64,000 bases of DNA from Burkholderiaceae bacterium (GCA_004298905.1 SCTK01000007.1:116547-180546), one strand, 5' to 3'. Counted from the first letter of the stretch, positions 6,707 through 17,150 are shown. Numbers and translations are program-made. Notes: generated by a model from the sequence alone, not told the origin.

Positions 6707-8353
6707 ATGACCGCCGCCACCCTATCACCCCAGACCGTTGACGAGCCCGGCAAGCGCAAGGCGCGCCTGCTGGCGCGCATCGACAATTCACGTTCGCTGC
6801 CCACGTTGGGCGCTTCCATTGCGCGCATTGTGCAAACGGCTTCCAGCGACGACGAGGCGACCAACAAGCTGGCGGGTCTGGTGCTATCCGATGCCGGGCT
6901 CACGCAAAAAGTGCTGCACCTGGCCAACACGGTGTATTTCCGCGCGGGCAATCAGATTCCGGTCACCACGGTATCGCGCGCGATTCTGGTATTGGGTTTC
7001 GAAACGGTGAAGACCAGCGCGCTAGCGCTGTTACTGGTCGAAAAACTGGGCAACGCAGCGCAGGCGCAGCAGGTCAAGCGCGAATTGTTGCGCGGTTTGA
7101 TGGCCAGTTGCGCCGGCCGCGAAGCGATTGCCGGCAATAAATTTGCCGATGCTGAAGAGGCAGTGGTCGCGGCATTGTTCCGCAACCTGGGGCAAGTGCT
7201 GGTGGCCACCCACGATTACGAACTCTACGAAGAAATTCGCAAGCTCGCCCAGCAGGCGGGCATTACCGATAACCAGGCCGCGATGCGCATGCTCGGTTTC
7301 GATTACTACAACCTGACCTGCCAGGTGATGCAGCAATGGTCGTTGCCGGACACCTTGATCGGCGCATTGGCGCCATTGCCGGGCGACAAGTTGAAGCCGC
7401 CCGGGACGCGTTCCGAGTGGGTGCAGCAAGTGTCCTGCTTCAGCGCCGAAATTGCCAACGCCTGCAATCTCGGCAATGAAGAAAGTCAGCGCCGCAGTCT
7501 GGCCTTGTGCCGGCAACGTTTTGGCGCTGCGCTGGATATCAAGGAAGCGCGCTTCAGCGCGATGGTGGAAAGGGTCGTCAAGGAATGCCAGGTCTTGATG
7601 CGCACCGTTGGTGTGACGCTGGAAGCGAGCAATGGGCTCACCATCACGACCACGATCGTGCGCCCCGACGACACTTCCAATGTCACGACCGAGGGGGTAC
7701 GCACCGAGCCAACCGAAGCCGGTGCGGACGGGATGATCGACGGCCTGCCCAGCGAATTGCTGATGCAGGATGCCGATACACACACGCCCGAACCGAAAAA
7801 CTTTTTGCCCAGCGGCAAACCGGAAAATGCGCGCGAACTGTTGCTATCGAGTTTGCAGGAAGTGATGCAAACGTTGGCGACCAGCCGTCCCTCCATCAAT
7901 CAAGTGGTGATGATGGTGCTGGAAGCGCTCTATCGCAGCATGGGTTTTCGCTTGGCAGTGGTGTGTTTGCGTCAACCGCAATTGACACCGAGCGGCGCGA
8001 TTCAGATGCGGGCGCGCACCGCGTTAGGGGAGCGTGCGGACATGCTCACGCGCGAGTTTGCCTTTGAAGCCAATGGCGGCCAGGATCTGTTTTCGCTGGC
8101 GCTGAAAAACGATGTCGACCTGATGATCTCTGACGCAAGTGATGCCAAGATCAAGTTATTGCTGCCAGCCTGGCAGCGCGCGCTCCTGCCCGATGCGCGC
8201 AGCTTCATCTTGCTACCGCTGGTGGTCAACAAAAAACCGATCGGCCTGTTCTACGCCGACCGCAACAAAACCACGCCGGAAGGCATTTGCGCGGAGGAGA
8301 CCGCGCTGATCAAATCATTGAAATCGCAAGTGCTCGCCACCTTGCGGCAATAA
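6707..8353 (+). CDS. HDOD-GAF signal transduction protein
   Basis: 548 residues from the ATG at 6707; an earlier in-frame ATG at 6629 would add 26 Arg/Cys-rich residues unlike the family. Residues 20-230 form an HDOD domain (SRSLPTLGASIARIV, VLSDAGLTQKVLHLAN, AILVLGFETVKTSALALLL), a catalytically dead HD relative used in signalling and motility regulation. A linker of about 130 residues leads to a C-terminal GAF domain (MVLEALYRSMGFRLAVVCL to LLPLVVNKKPIGLFYADRN). It is a soluble monocistronic protein without EAL or GGDEF domains. Which ligand the GAF binds and which pathway it serves cannot be read from the sequence. Confidence 0.85.
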   Translation: MTAATLSPQTVDEPGKRKARLLARIDNSRSLPTLGASIARIVQTASSDDEATNKLAGLVLSDAGLTQKVLHLANTVYFRAGNQIPVTTVSRAILVLGFETVKTSALALLLVEKLGNAAQAQQVKRELLRGLMASCAGREAIAGNKFADAEEAVVAALFRNLGQVLVATHDYELYEEIRKLAQQAGITDNQAAMRMLGFDYYNLTCQVMQQWSLPDTLIGALAPLPGDKLKPPGTRSEWVQQVSCFSAEIANACNLGNEESQRRSLALCRQRFGAALDIKEARFSAMVERVVKECQVLMRTVGVTLEASNGLTITTTIVRPDDTSNVTTEGVRTEPTEAGADGMIDGLPSELLMQDADTHTPEPKNFLPSGKPENARELLLSSLQEVMQTLATSRPSINQVVMMVLEALYRSMGFRLAVVCLRQPQLTPSGAIQMRARTALGERADMLTREFAFEANGGQDLFSLALKNDVDLMISDASDAKIKLLLPAWQRALLPDARSFILLPLVVNKKPIGLFYADRNKTTPEGICAEETALIKSLKSQVLATLRQ

Positions 8354-8852
8354 TAGGCCGCCGTCTCTTCCGCCGTGTGCAGGGGCAATGTCGCGCTGTG
8401 CTGGGTGGCAGGGGCGCGGTAAGTGCAGCATAGTCGCTTACTCAGGCCTGCAGCGCGGATGTCCCCATGTTATTGCAGCCTTGCACAGCGTTTGGGCAGT
8501 TTTACCCTTTGTGCGCACAGGCCTTGTGCCATCGGCTCTGCCAGCAGCAGCGCCGGTTGAAGCGTATTTCGTGACACGAGGATCGATAAGGTGGTGGGGT
8601 CGGTATGTTTGACGCGGCCTTGCGGGCGATAAGCGTTAATCACAGAGGGCCTGCCGATAGGTGGCACAGCTTTTGCTGGGGTTAGACAGCTTGGTGATTT
8701 TTGCGTGGTGTTGTATCCAGCGGAAACGCCCGGAGTGTAAGAAAGCCGTAATAAATCAAAAATAGAATCGATCCCGTGAATTAGATGGGGTCGCATGACG
8801 TTTAATCATAAGTTGGTTAATTTAAAAGTTCGTTTAATTTGAGGAAGATGCA
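8354..8852. other. 499-base intergenic region upstream of the porin
   Basis: No convincing gene; the open frames here lack family resemblance and ribosome sites. The last 120 bases are AT-rich (TTTAATCATAAG, TTAATTTAAAAG, TTTAATTTG) and probably hold the porin promoter and regulator sites, with a long untranslated leader possible. GAGGAAGA precedes the porin ATG by a few bases. I see no clear -35/-10 pair. Confidence 0.5.
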
Positions 8853-9833
8853 ATGAAAAAAACTTTACTATGTATGGCGCTGTTCGGAGCAACGATCGGT
8901 GCGGCGCAGGCGCAAAGCACAGTTTCCATCAGTGGCCGTCTGGATATGAGCTACGGTTCGCTGCACACCGCTGCGGGCACGACCCAGCTATTGAATACCG
9001 ATACCTGGACTTCTGCGCGCTTCACTTTTGCGGGTGTGGAAGATCTCGGTGGTGGCATGAAAGCCGGCTTTTTCCTGGAATCCAAAATGCCTGCGGATAC
9101 CGGCGTATTCACCGGGTTCAATCGCGAGTCTTATGTTTACTTGAAGAATAATTTCGGCCAACTGTCCGCAGGCGAGATCCTCCTTTGGGCGACTGAAGCA
9201 GATAACTATACCAACACCTCGGGTTCTAACCAGGTCAGACCGTTCGGAACACTCAGACCGATTGGCGACAAAGTCCCCAATACGCTTGCCTACACCAGCC
9301 CCAACTTGAGTGGCTTGGCTGTGCAGCTTGCGCACACCTTCGGTGAAACGGTAGCCGCTTCCACGGGCAACCAGGACAGCATTGCGGCACGTTATGGGAT
9401 AGGTAATCTCAAGGCCACTGCCAGCTTCGGCAAGAAAGTCGTGACCCCCGGCAAAGATCTGAAGCAAAGCATTGCCTCCATTGGATATAACTTTGGCGTG
9501 GTGGCGGTCGCAGGCGGCTATTTGGTGAAGGACAATACCGACACCACCGTCAATGATAAAACCAAACTCTACTGGCTCAATGCGAACCTGCCGATCGGCA
9601 GCGGTGCCTTGATGGCCTCTTATCAGAAGCAAAAGAACGACCAGGGCGCCGCCTATGACGGTCATGGCTGGGTGGTGGGCGGTAAATACAATTTCTCTAA
9701 ACGTACTGCCGTATACACAACCTATGCAACCGCGACCAACAATGCTTCAGGCACTTTCGCAGTGACAAGCTTGACCGCAAGCGGTGGCCGCACCAATAGC
9801 ATTACCTCGCTTGGCCTGATTCACATGTTCTAA
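8853..9833 (+). CDS. Gram-negative porin (porin_4 family)
   Basis: 326 residues. The signal peptide MKKTLLCMALFGATIGAAQA is cut before QSTVSISGRLDMSYG, the standard first strand of betaproteobacterial trimeric porins. SARFTFAGVEDLGGGMKAGFFLE follows the family's typical pattern of glycine-rich turns, and the C-terminus ends in Phe (GLIHMF), the recognition signal for BAM-mediated assembly. A 16-strand general diffusion porin in the outer membrane is expected. It is slightly shorter than most family members (330-380). A strong bidirectional terminator follows and no partner gene is present. Confidence 0.93.
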   Translation: MKKTLLCMALFGATIGAAQAQSTVSISGRLDMSYGSLHTAAGTTQLLNTDTWTSARFTFAGVEDLGGGMKAGFFLESKMPADTGVFTGFNRESYVYLKNNFGQLSAGEILLWATEADNYTNTSGSNQVRPFGTLRPIGDKVPNTLAYTSPNLSGLAVQLAHTFGETVAASTGNQDSIAARYGIGNLKATASFGKKVVTPGKDLKQSIASIGYNFGVVAVAGGYLVKDNTDTTVNDKTKLYWLNANLPIGSGALMASYQKQKNDQGAAYDGHGWVVGGKYNFSKRTAVYTTYATATNNASGTFAVTSLTASGGRTNSITSLGLIHMF

Positions 9834-9880
9834 TTGATGCGGCAACATCGGATTTCGATTCGTTGTTGAGTAGGCAAAAC

Positions 9881-9914
9881 AAAAGGGCGCCGGTTCTTAC
9901 CGGCGCCCTTTTTT
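9881..9914. terminator. Bidirectional terminator between porin and pckG
   Basis: AAAAGGGCGCCGG-TTCTTA-CCGGCGCCC followed by TTTTTTATT: a 13-bp stem (9881-9893 with 9900-9912) with A-run and T-run on opposite sides, so it can stop transcription from the porin (plus) and from pckG (minus). Confidence 0.92.
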
Positions 9915-9929
9915 ATTCCCCAATCCAAA

Positions 9930-11783
9930 TCAACCGAGCCGGCGTTGCAATTCGCTGCGCACCTCTTCCAGCTGCTGCGGCAATCGTGGTTGCAGGCGGG
10001 CGAAGAGTTCGGTATGCAGGGCGAGTTCTTTTTGCCAGACAGTGTTATCGATCGCGGTGATCTGTTCGAATTTTTTCGGTGAAAAATCAAGGCCGTCCCA
10101 TTGCAGGTCTTGATAGCGTGGCGTGATGCCGAAAATGTTTTCGACGCCGCCCGCCTTGCCTTCTACGCGTTCGACGATCCATTTAAGCACGCGCATGTTT
10201 TCCGAGTAACCGGGCCAGATGAATTTTCCGTGTGCGTCAGTGCGGAACCAGTTGACGCAGAAAATGCCGGGCAGTTTTGTGCCGCATTTTTCTCCCTGGG
10301 CCGACAGTGTTGCACCCATTTTCAGCCAGTGGTCGAAGTAGGCACCCATGTGGTAACCGCAGAAGGGCAACATGGCGAACGGGTCGCGGCGCACCACACC
10401 GAGCTGGCCGGTCGCCGCCGCCGTAGTTTCCGAGCCCATGGTGGCGGCCATGTAGACGCCTTCAGTCCAATTGCGCGCTTGTGTGACGAGCGGCACGGTG
10501 GTGGAGCGGCGGCCGCCGAAGATAAAGGCGTCAATGGGTACGCCGGCCGGATCGTTCCAGTCTGGATCGGCCGCAGGGTTTTGCGCGGCATCGACGGTGA
10601 AGCGCGCATTCGGATGCGCGGCCGGACGGCCGCAGCCGGGCGTCCAGTCCTGGCCTTGCCAGTCGATCAGATGCGCGGGGGGCGTGTCGGCCAAGCCTTC
10701 CCACCACACGTCGCCATCGTCGGTCAGGGCGACGTTGGTGAAGATGACGTTGCGTTCGAGTGCGGCCATGCAGTTGCGATTGGTGCGCACATTGGTACCG
10801 GGGGCGACGCCGAAGTAACCGGCTTCAGGGTTGATGGCGTGCAGCCGGCCATCAACGTCAGGTTTGATCCAGGCGATGTCGTCGCCGATGGTCGTCACTT
10901 GCCAGCCCTGTTGCGCCAGCGCGGGTGGCGCAATCAGCATGGCGAAATTGGTTTTGCCGCAGGCGGAGGGGAAGGCCGCCGCAACATGATATTTTTTTCC
11001 TGCCGGAGAAGTCACGCCGAGGATCAACATGTGCTCGGCGAGCCAGCCCTGGTCACGCCCCATGTTCGATGCGATGCGCAGCGCAAAGCATTTTTTGCCG
11101 AGCAGGGCGTTGCCGCCGTAGCCGGAACCGTAGGACCAGATCTCGTGCGTCTCGGGATAGTGGACGATGTATTTGTCGACGGGATTGCAGGCCCAAGCGC
11201 GATCTTGCTGACCCGCTTGCAGCGGCGCACCGACGCTGTGGACGCAGGGCACGAAGGCGCCCTGCTCGCCCAGCACTTCATACACGGCCGTGCCCATGCG
11301 CGTCATGATTTTCATGTTCGCCACCACATAAGGCGAATCGGTCAATTGCACGCCGATGTGCGCCAGCGGCGAGCCCAGCGGGCCCATGGAAAATGGCACC
11401 ACATACAGCGTGCGGCCGCGCATGCAACCGTCGAACAAGGGCTGCAAGGTGGCGCGCATTTTTTCCGGCGCTTGCCAGTTGTTGGTGGGGCCAGCGTCCT
11501 CTTCTTTCTCGCAACAGATGAAAGTGCGGCCTTCGACGCGCGCCACATCGGAAGGGTCGGAACACACGAGATAGGAATTGGGGCGCAGCGTTGGGTTGAG
11601 CCGCTTCATCGTGCCGACGCGCACCATCTGTTCGCACAAGGCGTTGTATTCGGCTTCGCTGCCATTGGACCAGACGATGCGGTCGGGTTTGCAGAGCGCG
11701 ACCATATCTTCCACCCAGGCAATCAATTTTCGATTGCGCACGAAAGGCGGTGCTAAAAGCCCCGGTATCGGGATGGCATTCAT
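9930..11783 (-). CDS. pckG: Phosphoenolpyruvate carboxykinase (GTP)
   Basis: 617 residues from the ATG at 11783; a TTG 13 codons upstream is in frame but less likely. GTP-type PEPCK converts oxaloacetate and GTP to PEP, CO2 and GDP, the first step of gluconeogenesis from organic acids. The P-loop with the family-specific reactive Cys is present (FPSACGKTN), as are the substrate-binding segment PSMGPLGS-like [26 protein letters not shown], and the guanine-binding region near FCVNWFR. Length is normal. The gene is monocistronic, facing the porin across a shared terminator. No Shine-Dalgarno is clear. Confidence 0.95.
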   Translation of the reverse strand: MNAIPIPGLLAPPFVRNRKLIAWVEDMVALCKPDRIVWSNGSEAEYNALCEQMVRVGTMKRLNPTLRPNSYLVCSDPSDVARVEGRTFICCEKEEDAGPTNNWQAPEKMRATLQPLFDGCMRGRTLYVVPFSMGPLGSPLAHIGVQLTDSPYVVANMKIMTRMGTAVYEVLGEQGAFVPCVHSVGAPLQAGQQDRAWACNPVDKYIVHYPETHEIWSYGSGYGGNALLGKKCFALRIASNMGRDQGWLAEHMLILGVTSPAGKKYHVAAAFPSACGKTNFAMLIAPPALAQQGWQVTTIGDDIAWIKPDVDGRLHAINPEAGYFGVAPGTNVRTNRNCMAALERNVIFTNVALTDDGDVWWEGLADTPPAHLIDWQGQDWTPGCGRPAAHPNARFTVDAAQNPAADPDWNDPAGVPIDAFIFGGRRSTTVPLVTQARNWTEGVYMAATMGSETTAAATGQLGVVRRDPFAMLPFCGYHMGAYFDHWLKMGATLSAQGEKCGTKLPGIFCVNWFRTDAHGKFIWPGYSENMRVLKWIVERVEGKAGGVENIFGITPRYQDLQWDGLDFSPKKFEQITAIDNTVWQKELALHTELFARLQPRLPQQLEEVRSELQRRLG

Positions 11784-11889
11784 GGCGGCCAAGAGTGTGA
11801 ATTCTGAAAGCCCGTGTTTCAAAAATCACGAGCCGGATTGGTTTGGTATAGACAGACATTTCGACCAACCCTGCCATTAGTTTAGGTCG

Positions 11890-12924
11890 CTAATCCTTGA
11901 ATTTTCGAGCGAGCCAACGATACAAAGGGCCGACGCAGAGAATCAGCGTCGCGGCGCGCGTCACATGAAACGCGGTCACCAGCGGTACACCCAGCTCCAG
12001 CACCCTGGCGGTCAATGTCATTTCGGCAATCCCGCCCGGGCTGGTGGCCAGAATCATGGTTGCCGGGTGCACGCCTATCGCGCTTGCCAGCAGCCAGCCA
12101 AACAGCGCGGACACGGCCAGCGCCACCAGGACGACGCGCACCACTGCGCCCAGAAAGCGGCGCGCTTCGTGAATGAACAGGGGTGAAAATCGACTGGCCA
12201 GCGTGCAACCGAGCAGCAATTGCCCGCCGTTGACGATCCAGCGCGGCATCGCGGTCAGTTCCACGCTGTTGGCGGTGAGCAGCAGACTGGCCAGTAACGG
12301 CCCCAGTACCCAGGCATTGGCCGCGCCCAGCCGATGGAACAACAACGCCATCGGCACCGTCGCCGCGATCAGCCACAACAGCCCGCCGTAATGCACTTGC
12401 GCGACCGCGGGCGTATAGGGATCGAGTCTGTGCAAGCCGAGAAATTTATAACTGAAGGGAATGATCATCACCACCAGCATCAGACGCACCGAATGCGCCG
12501 CCGCCACCTTGTAGCCCGGCGCGCCGTGGCGTTCGCCCTGCAGCGACATTTCCGACGAGCCGCCGATCGCCATCGAAAAAAACGCCGTGACAAAATCGAC
12601 GTGCGACCAACGCCGCAACAACAGCGCACAAGCCAGCCCCAGAGCCAGCGCGTACACCGTGCCAAGCACAATCGCCCCACTGAAATGCAGCAACTGCGCA
12701 TTGATTGCTGGCGTGAAATACAGACCCAGCGTCGTGCCCACCATCCACTGCCCCATCTGCCGTCCACCGGGAAACACCGCCAGCGGCCAGCCGCGCAAGC
12801 GCCCCAGCGAAACCACAAACAGCGGGCCGATCATCCAGGGTAAGGGACTGTACAAAAAGACAGCCGCTTGCGCGGCGAGGAAGCCGATCAGCAGGGTCAG
12901 GGCATAACGTGCAAGCGTGTGCAA
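11890..12924 (-). CDS. AbrB-duplication family membrane protein
   Basis: 344 residues with about ten membrane helices arranged as two similar halves, each containing a polar motif: FFSMAIGGSSEMS in the first and ILATSPGGIAEMT in the second. This duplicated GG(S/I)(S/A)EM pattern marks the AbrB membrane family (sometimes labelled ammonia monooxygenase regulator, a misleading name), of unknown substrate; a transport role is inferred from topology. The start is a TTG at 12924, 15 bases after mnmE ends, and no better start lies nearby. Probably cotranscribed with mnmE. Confidence 0.85.
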   Translation of the reverse strand: MHTLARYALTLLIGFLAAQAAVFLYSPLPWMIGPLFVVSLGRLRGWPLAVFPGGRQMGQWMVGTTLGLYFTPAINAQLLHFSGAIVLGTVYALALGLACALLLRRWSHVDFVTAFFSMAIGGSSEMSLQGERHGAPGYKVAAAHSVRLMLVVMIIPFSYKFLGLHRLDPYTPAVAQVHYGGLLWLIAATVPMALLFHRLGAANAWVLGPLLASLLLTANSVELTAMPRWIVNGGQLLLGCTLASRFSPLFIHEARRFLGAVVRVVLVALAVSALFGWLLASAIGVHPATMILATSPGGIAEMTLTARVLELGVPLVTAFHVTRAATLILCVGPLYRWLARKFKD

Positions 12925-12939
12925 TTTTGACGAGATGAT

Positions 12940-14295
12940 TTATTTGCCGATACAAAAGCGCGAAAAAATTTCGCCGAGCAAATCGTCGGCAGTGAATTCA
13001 CCGGTGATGCTGTTCAGTTGTTCCTGCGCGAGGCGCAGCTCTTCCGCAAACAGATCGAGCGCTTGTGCATGATGCGCCGCTTGATGGCGCGCTTGATGCA
13101 GATGTTCCTGTGCGGCGAGCAGGGCGTGCAGGTGGCGTGCGCGGGCGAGGAAGAGCGATTCGCCGCTGCTGTGCCAGCCCGCCAGTTCGAGCAGCTTGCT
13201 GCGCAGCAGGGCGATGCCTTGCTGCGTTTTGGCCGACAGCCAGATGGAATCGGCAGTGCTGTGCGGCGCTTCTCGGGTGAGGTCGATCTTGTTGTACACA
13301 TTGAGGCAGGGCACGCTGGGCGCGGCCTTGGCCAATTGCTGTACCAGCAGCGCGCTGATCGCTTCCTGACCGGCTTCCTGCAAGTGCAGAATCACGTCGG
13401 CCTTGGCGACCGCATCCCAGGTGCGTTCGATGCCGATTTTTTCAACTTCATCGTGCGTCTCGCGCAGCCCGGCGGTGTCGATGATATGCAGCGGGATGCC
13501 TTCGATCTGGATGGTCTGCTCCACCTTGTCGCGTGTGGTGCCGGGGATGGGCGTGACGATGGCCAGCTCGGCCCCGGCCAGCGCATTGAGCAGACTGGAC
13601 TTGCCGACATTGGGTGCACCGGCCAGCACCACGCGCAGCCCATCGCGCAACAGCGCGCCTTGCTTGGCTTGATCGAGCAGGGTGTGCAATTGTTGCTGGA
13701 TCGCGTGCAACTGACCGTCGGCATCGGCGGCCTTGAGGAAGTCGATTTCTTCTTCGGGAAAATCCAGCGTGGCTTCGACCAGCATGCGCAGTTGAATCAC
13801 TTTCTCGGCCAGTGCCTGCACCGCGTGCGAGAACTGGCCTTCGAGTGAACGCGCGGCACTGCGCGCAGCGGCTTCAGTCGAAGCTTCAATCAGATCGGCC
13901 ACCGCTTCGGCCTGCGCCAGATCGAGCTTGTCGTTTTCAAAAGCGCGGCGCGTGAATTCACCCGGCTGCGCCAGCCGCAGCTTGATGTTGCGGCCCAGTT
14001 CGAGACAGCGCGCCAGCAGCAATTGCAATACCACCGGGCCACCGTGGCCTTGCAACTCCAGCACGTGCTCGCCGGTATAGGAATGCGGCCCTTCGAAATA
14101 CAGCGCGATGCCGTGATCGATGGCACTGCCGTCGGCATTGCGAAATGGCAGGAAGGTGGCGTGACGCGGCGTCAGCGGCCGGCCGCAAATGCCTTCGATA
14201 ATCGCGTCGAGATGTTTGCCCGACACCCGCACCACACCGATCCCGCCGCGTCCGGCGGCGGTGGCGATGGCGCAAATGGGATCGGCTGAGCTCAT
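12940..14295 (-). CDS. mnmE: tRNA modification GTPase MnmE
   Basis: 451 residues. With MnmG it installs the 5-carboxymethylaminomethyl group on U34 of several tRNAs. N-terminal folate-binding domain ([19 protein letters not shown]), helical domain, and an inserted GTPase domain with G1 [10 protein letters not shown]3 DTAGLRE and G4 NKID; the C-terminus ends in CIGK, whose Cys is the conserved catalytic-site residue of the family. Full length, with the gene order rpmH-rnpA-yidD-yidC-mnmE normal for proteobacteria. Confidence 0.97.
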   Translation of the reverse strand: MSSADPICAIATAAGRGGIGVVRVSGKHLDAIIEGICGRPLTPRHATFLPFRNADGSAIDHGIALYFEGPHSYTGEHVLELQGHGGPVVLQLLLARCLELGRNIKLRLAQPGEFTRRAFENDKLDLAQAEAVADLIEASTEAAARSAARSLEGQFSHAVQALAEKVIQLRMLVEATLDFPEEEIDFLKAADADGQLHAIQQQLHTLLDQAKQGALLRDGLRVVLAGAPNVGKSSLLNALAGAELAIVTPIPGTTRDKVEQTIQIEGIPLHIIDTAGLRETHDEVEKIGIERTWDAVAKADVILHLQEAGQEAISALLVQQLAKAAPSVPCLNVYNKIDLTREAPHSTADSIWLSAKTQQGIALLRSKLLELAGWHSSGESLFLARARHLHALLAAQEHLHQARHQAAHHAQALDLFAEELRLAQEQLNSITGEFTADDLLGEIFSRFCIGK

Positions 14296-14333
14296 AAGTT
14301 CGGAACGTTACTACTTGAATGCCACCGATTAAA

Positions 14334-14392
14334 CCACAGAGGGCACAGAGTCCACAGAGCTTTTTCCTCTGTGATCTCTGTGCCCTCTGTGG
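14334..14392. repeat. 59-base palindromic repeat built from CACAGAG units
   Basis: CCACAGAGGGCACAGAG (14334-14350) is perfectly repeated in inverse at 14376-14392, a 17-bp stem. The inner bases TCCACAGAG and CTCTGTGAT extend it imperfectly to a loop of CTTTTTC. The ACAGAG unit recurs three times in each arm. Dispersed repeats of this kind are seen in betaproteobacterial intergenic spaces; here it separates mnmE and yidC and might also act as a transcription or mRNA-stability hairpin. Confidence 0.8.
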
Positions 14393-14411
14393 CGAATGCT
14401 TTTTGTTGAGC

Positions 14412-16052
14412 TTACTTCAACCCGGCTTTCACCAGTTGCGTATTGATGCGCCACTGCTGCGCGATCGACAGGATGTTGTTGACAACCCAGTACAGCACCA
14501 GCCCGGACGGGAAGAAGAAGAACATCGTGCCGAAGATCAGCGGCATGAACAGCATGATCTTGGCTTGCACCGGATCGGGCGGAGTCGGGTTGAGTTTGGT
14601 TTGCAGGAACATGCTCGCCATCATCACCACCGGCAGGATGTACAGGGGATCCGGCGCGGCCAGATCGTGGATCCAGCCCATCCAGGGCGCGTTGCGCATT
14701 TCAACACTGGCCAGCAGCACCCAATACAGCGAGATGAAGACCGGAATCTGAATCAGGATCGGCAGGCAGCCGCCCATCGGATTGATTTTCTCTTCGCGGT
14801 ACAGCTCCATCATGGCTTGCTGCATTTTCATCTTGTCGTCTTTGTAGCGCTCTTTCATCGCTTGCAGACGCGGCGTGACATTCTTCATGCGTGCCATCGA
14901 TTTATAACCCGCGGCCGACAGCGGATAAAACGCCAGCTTGATCAACACCGTCAGCAGAATGATGGCCCAGCCCCAGTTACCGACCAGCTTGTGCAGCCAT
15001 TGCAGCAACATGAAAATCGGTTTGGCGAGGAAAGTCAGCCAGCCGTAATCGACCACCAGTTCAAGTCCCGGCGCCGTTGCAGACAGCGCGCCTTGATCCT
15101 GCGGCCCGACAAACAATTTCGCGCGTGCGACCACGGTTGCGCCCGGCGCGAGTTCGCCCAGGCTTTCGCTGATGCCGACGCGGTATGGGCCGCCCGCGGG
15201 TTTGTCGGTATAGATTACGCGCGCGCGCGACTCTTCCGGCACCCAGGCCGACACAAAGTAGTGTTGCACCATGCCGACCCAAGCGGGGTCTTTGGCGGCC
15301 ACGTGAATGGCATCCTTGGCCTTGCCTTTTTCAATGTCTTCAAAACTGATCTTGTGGAATTTTTCTTCGGCATAAATTGCGGGTCCGGAATAAGCCCGCG
15401 CGACCTTCGATTCGTTTTCCGGCTTGCTGTTGTCGCGCACCAGATGCATATACAGGCGGGGCGTCACTGCCTGCGCTTGTTGGTTGGTAATTTCATGGCG
15501 CACTTCGATGGCATAGGCGCCGCGCTTGAAGGTATAGATCAGACGATCCTGAATGCCGCCCGAGATTGTCTCGAGCGCCAGCTCCAGCGTGTCCTTGCCC
15601 GCCTCCAATGTGCGCGCTGTACTGACGACACGATACAGCGAATGGTTGGGCGCATCATCGACACCGACCAGACCGCTTTGAGCCGCATAGTTGCGCGCTG
15701 CGTCGAACAGCACAATGTTCTTGCTGCTGCCGTTGTCCTCTTTCTGTTGCAGTAATTCGGCGCGCACCAGGGAGCCGCCCAGCGTGTCGATGTCGATCTT
15801 CAACACATCGGTCGTGATCTCGATGGTCTCGCCGTGACCTGCTGCTGCGGGAGCGGCTGCCGTCGGCGTGGCGTTTTGTGCATTGGCCGCTGCGGGCGCG
15901 CTGGGCAATGCGGCATCGCGCGAACCTGAGCCACTGGTTACAGTGGCGGCGGATTGTGGCGAGATTCTGGGGTTCGCCTGTTGCCAGTTGGTCCACAACA
16001 TCAACAGTGCAAAACCAAAGATGGCCCACAACACGGTGCGTCGAATATCCAT
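14412..16052 (-). CDS. yidC: Membrane protein insertase YidC
   Basis: 546 residues. The first helix (VLWAIFGFALLMLWTNW) is followed by an Ala/Pro-rich stretch and a large periplasmic beta domain (roughly residues 70-340). The conserved five-helix insertase core then begins around WLTFLAKPIFMLLQWLHKL and includes YKSMARMKNVTPRLQ, the cytoplasmic coiled hairpin and NPMGGCLPILIQIPVF. YidC inserts and folds inner-membrane proteins, alone or with SecYEG. Full length, with normal operon neighbours. Confidence 0.97.
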   Translation of the reverse strand: MDIRRTVLWAIFGFALLMLWTNWQQANPRISPQSAATVTSGSGSRDAALPSAPAAANAQNATPTAAAPAAAGHGETIEITTDVLKIDIDTLGGSLVRAELLQQKEDNGSSKNIVLFDAARNYAAQSGLVGVDDAPNHSLYRVVSTARTLEAGKDTLELALETISGGIQDRLIYTFKRGAYAIEVRHEITNQQAQAVTPRLYMHLVRDNSKPENESKVARAYSGPAIYAEEKFHKISFEDIEKGKAKDAIHVAAKDPAWVGMVQHYFVSAWVPEESRARVIYTDKPAGGPYRVGISESLGELAPGATVVARAKLFVGPQDQGALSATAPGLELVVDYGWLTFLAKPIFMLLQWLHKLVGNWGWAIILLTVLIKLAFYPLSAAGYKSMARMKNVTPRLQAMKERYKDDKMKMQQAMMELYREEKINPMGGCLPILIQIPVFISLYWVLLASVEMRNAPWMGWIHDLAAPDPLYILPVVMMASMFLQTKLNPTPPDPVQAKIMLFMPLIFGTMFFFFPSGLVLYWVVNNILSIAQQWRINTQLVKAGLK

Positions 16053-16082
16053 AACTTTTTTTGCTAACTCAATTGAAGCGAT

Positions 16083-16364
16083 TTATCGAAATTTCTGAAG
16101 ATTCTTTTCCGGCGACGGGCATTGTGCCTGCACCGGATGACAACCGCACGACAGCGGCGGTACGGGATCGTAGCCGCCTGCGTGCCAGGGATGACAGCGC
16201 AGCAGACGGCGCAGCGCCAGTCCGCCGCCATGCCAAACACCATGTTGTTGCAGCGCCTCGCTGGCATATTCCGAACAGCTCGGGAAAAAGCGGCAACGAT
16301 TGCCCAGCCAGGGGCTAAGCAGCCAGCGATAAGCACGGATCAGGGCAAGCAGCAGAGTTTTCAT
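16083..16364 (-). CDS. yidD: Membrane protein insertion efficiency factor YidD
   Basis: 93 residues from the ATG at 16364, which overlaps the rnpA stop by four bases (ATGA). The family signature is plain: [27 protein letters not shown] and [12 protein letters not shown] in shortened form, with an amphipathic N-terminal helix and conserved Cys residues. It is a peripheral inner-membrane protein that assists YidC-dependent insertion. The C-terminal 20 residues are variable. Confidence 0.93.
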   Translation of the reverse strand: MKTLLLALIRAYRWLLSPWLGNRCRFFPSCSEYASEALQQHGVWHGGGLALRRLLRCHPWHAGGYDPVPPLSCGCHPVQAQCPSPEKNLQKFR

Positions 16365-16855
16365 GGCGCGGGCCGTTCCAGTGCGGCGGCCAGCAGGGAC
16401 TGAATCTCGTCGCGGCAATTATGCCTGAATTCGCCCGCAGCCTTGTCGGCCCACGCGGGCCGGCGCGTCATGCGCACGATCCACGGCTGCGGCGGCAAGG
16501 TGTGCTGATGCAGGCGGAATACTTCACGGATCACCCGCTTGACGCGATTGCGTTGGTGCGCGCGGCGCAGTTGCGCCTTGCCGATCACCATGCCGAGCAC
16601 GGGCTGAGCATGAACCATCGGGGTCTCGGTGCGGATGCGGTAGAGCACAAAATGGGCGCTCTTGGCGCGTGGCCGCTGTGTGCGCGACAGCGCAAAGACA
16701 GCGGCTTCGCACAGCGCGGGCAAACGCGACAAAGGTGCTGCACGGGCCGGAATGTCCGTCGCAGCGGGGCTTGCGGAGGTGTCGAGGGGCGGAGAGGGCT
16801 GAATCAATGCAGGCTTCCTATGCGCGACCCTGGAATAAAAACGGCAGCCGGGCAA
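16361..16855 (-). CDS. rnpA: Ribonuclease P protein component
   Basis: Protein subunit of RNase P, which matures tRNA 5' ends. The conserved core is present: AHFVLYRIR, then [25 protein letters not shown], the RNR-type RNA-binding helix. The C-terminal two thirds are clear; the N-terminus is uncertain. The TTG at 16855 gives 164 residues, longer than usual (115-150), and the first 35 residues are low-complexity. A start further in is likely, but I see no ribosome site that decides it. It lies between rpmH and yidD in the standard order. Confidence 0.88.
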   Translation of the reverse strand: MPGCRFYSRVAHRKPALIQPSPPLDTSASPAATDIPARAAPLSRLPALCEAAVFALSRTQRPRAKSAHFVLYRIRTETPMVHAQPVLGMVIGKAQLRRAHQRNRVKRVIREVFRLHQHTLPPQPWIVRMTRRPAWADKAAGEFRHNCRDEIQSLLAAALERPAP

Positions 16856-16925
16856 CGCAACGTGCGCTCTGCCGACTGCCGGTTCTGGCCGCGCTCCGAG
16901 CTTGCGTTCCGAGGCGTCCCGGTAA

Positions 16926-17060
16926 TTAGACTGCCAGGCGCTGACGGCCTTTGGCGCGGCGTGCGCGGATCACGGCACGGCCGCCCTTGGTGCGCATGCG
17001 CACCAGAAAGCCATGGGTGCGCTTGCGGCGCACGACGGAAGGTTGATATGTACGTTTCAT
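16926..17060 (-). CDS. rpmH: 50S ribosomal protein L34
   Basis: 44 residues, translated directly from the sequence: starts [18 protein letters not shown] and ends GRQRLAV, the invariant L34 pattern. Too short for many gene finders. It is the first gene of the rpmH-rnpA-yidD-yidC-mnmE group. A near-consensus promoter lies about 90 bases upstream. In most relatives dnaA starts on the other side of this gene in the opposite direction; here that position is taken by an unrelated binding-protein gene. Confidence 0.97.
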   Translation of the reverse strand: MKRTYQPSVVRRKRTHGFLVRMRTKGGRAVIRARRAKGRQRLAV

Positions 17061-17150
17061 GTTGAGCTTTCTGTAAGGCTTTCCGCAGTGTTTTCAGGCA
17101 CTTACGGAGGTCGGGCCCGCCGACCGGGTGCGGCAGCGGAAAAGCCCGAC

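Noticed and set aside
8388..8612. 74-codon frame in the gap before the porin
   Set aside because: No ribosome site, no recognisable sequence, Trp/Arg-rich composition typical of chance frames.
10101..11756. 551-codon open frame on the plus strand
   Set aside because: It lies antisense to pckG, is His/Arg-rich without any family pattern, and arises from GC-rich codon use in the true gene.
14319..15755. 478-codon open frame on the plus strand
   Set aside because: Antisense to yidC, low-complexity Gln/Arg/His composition; shadow frame.
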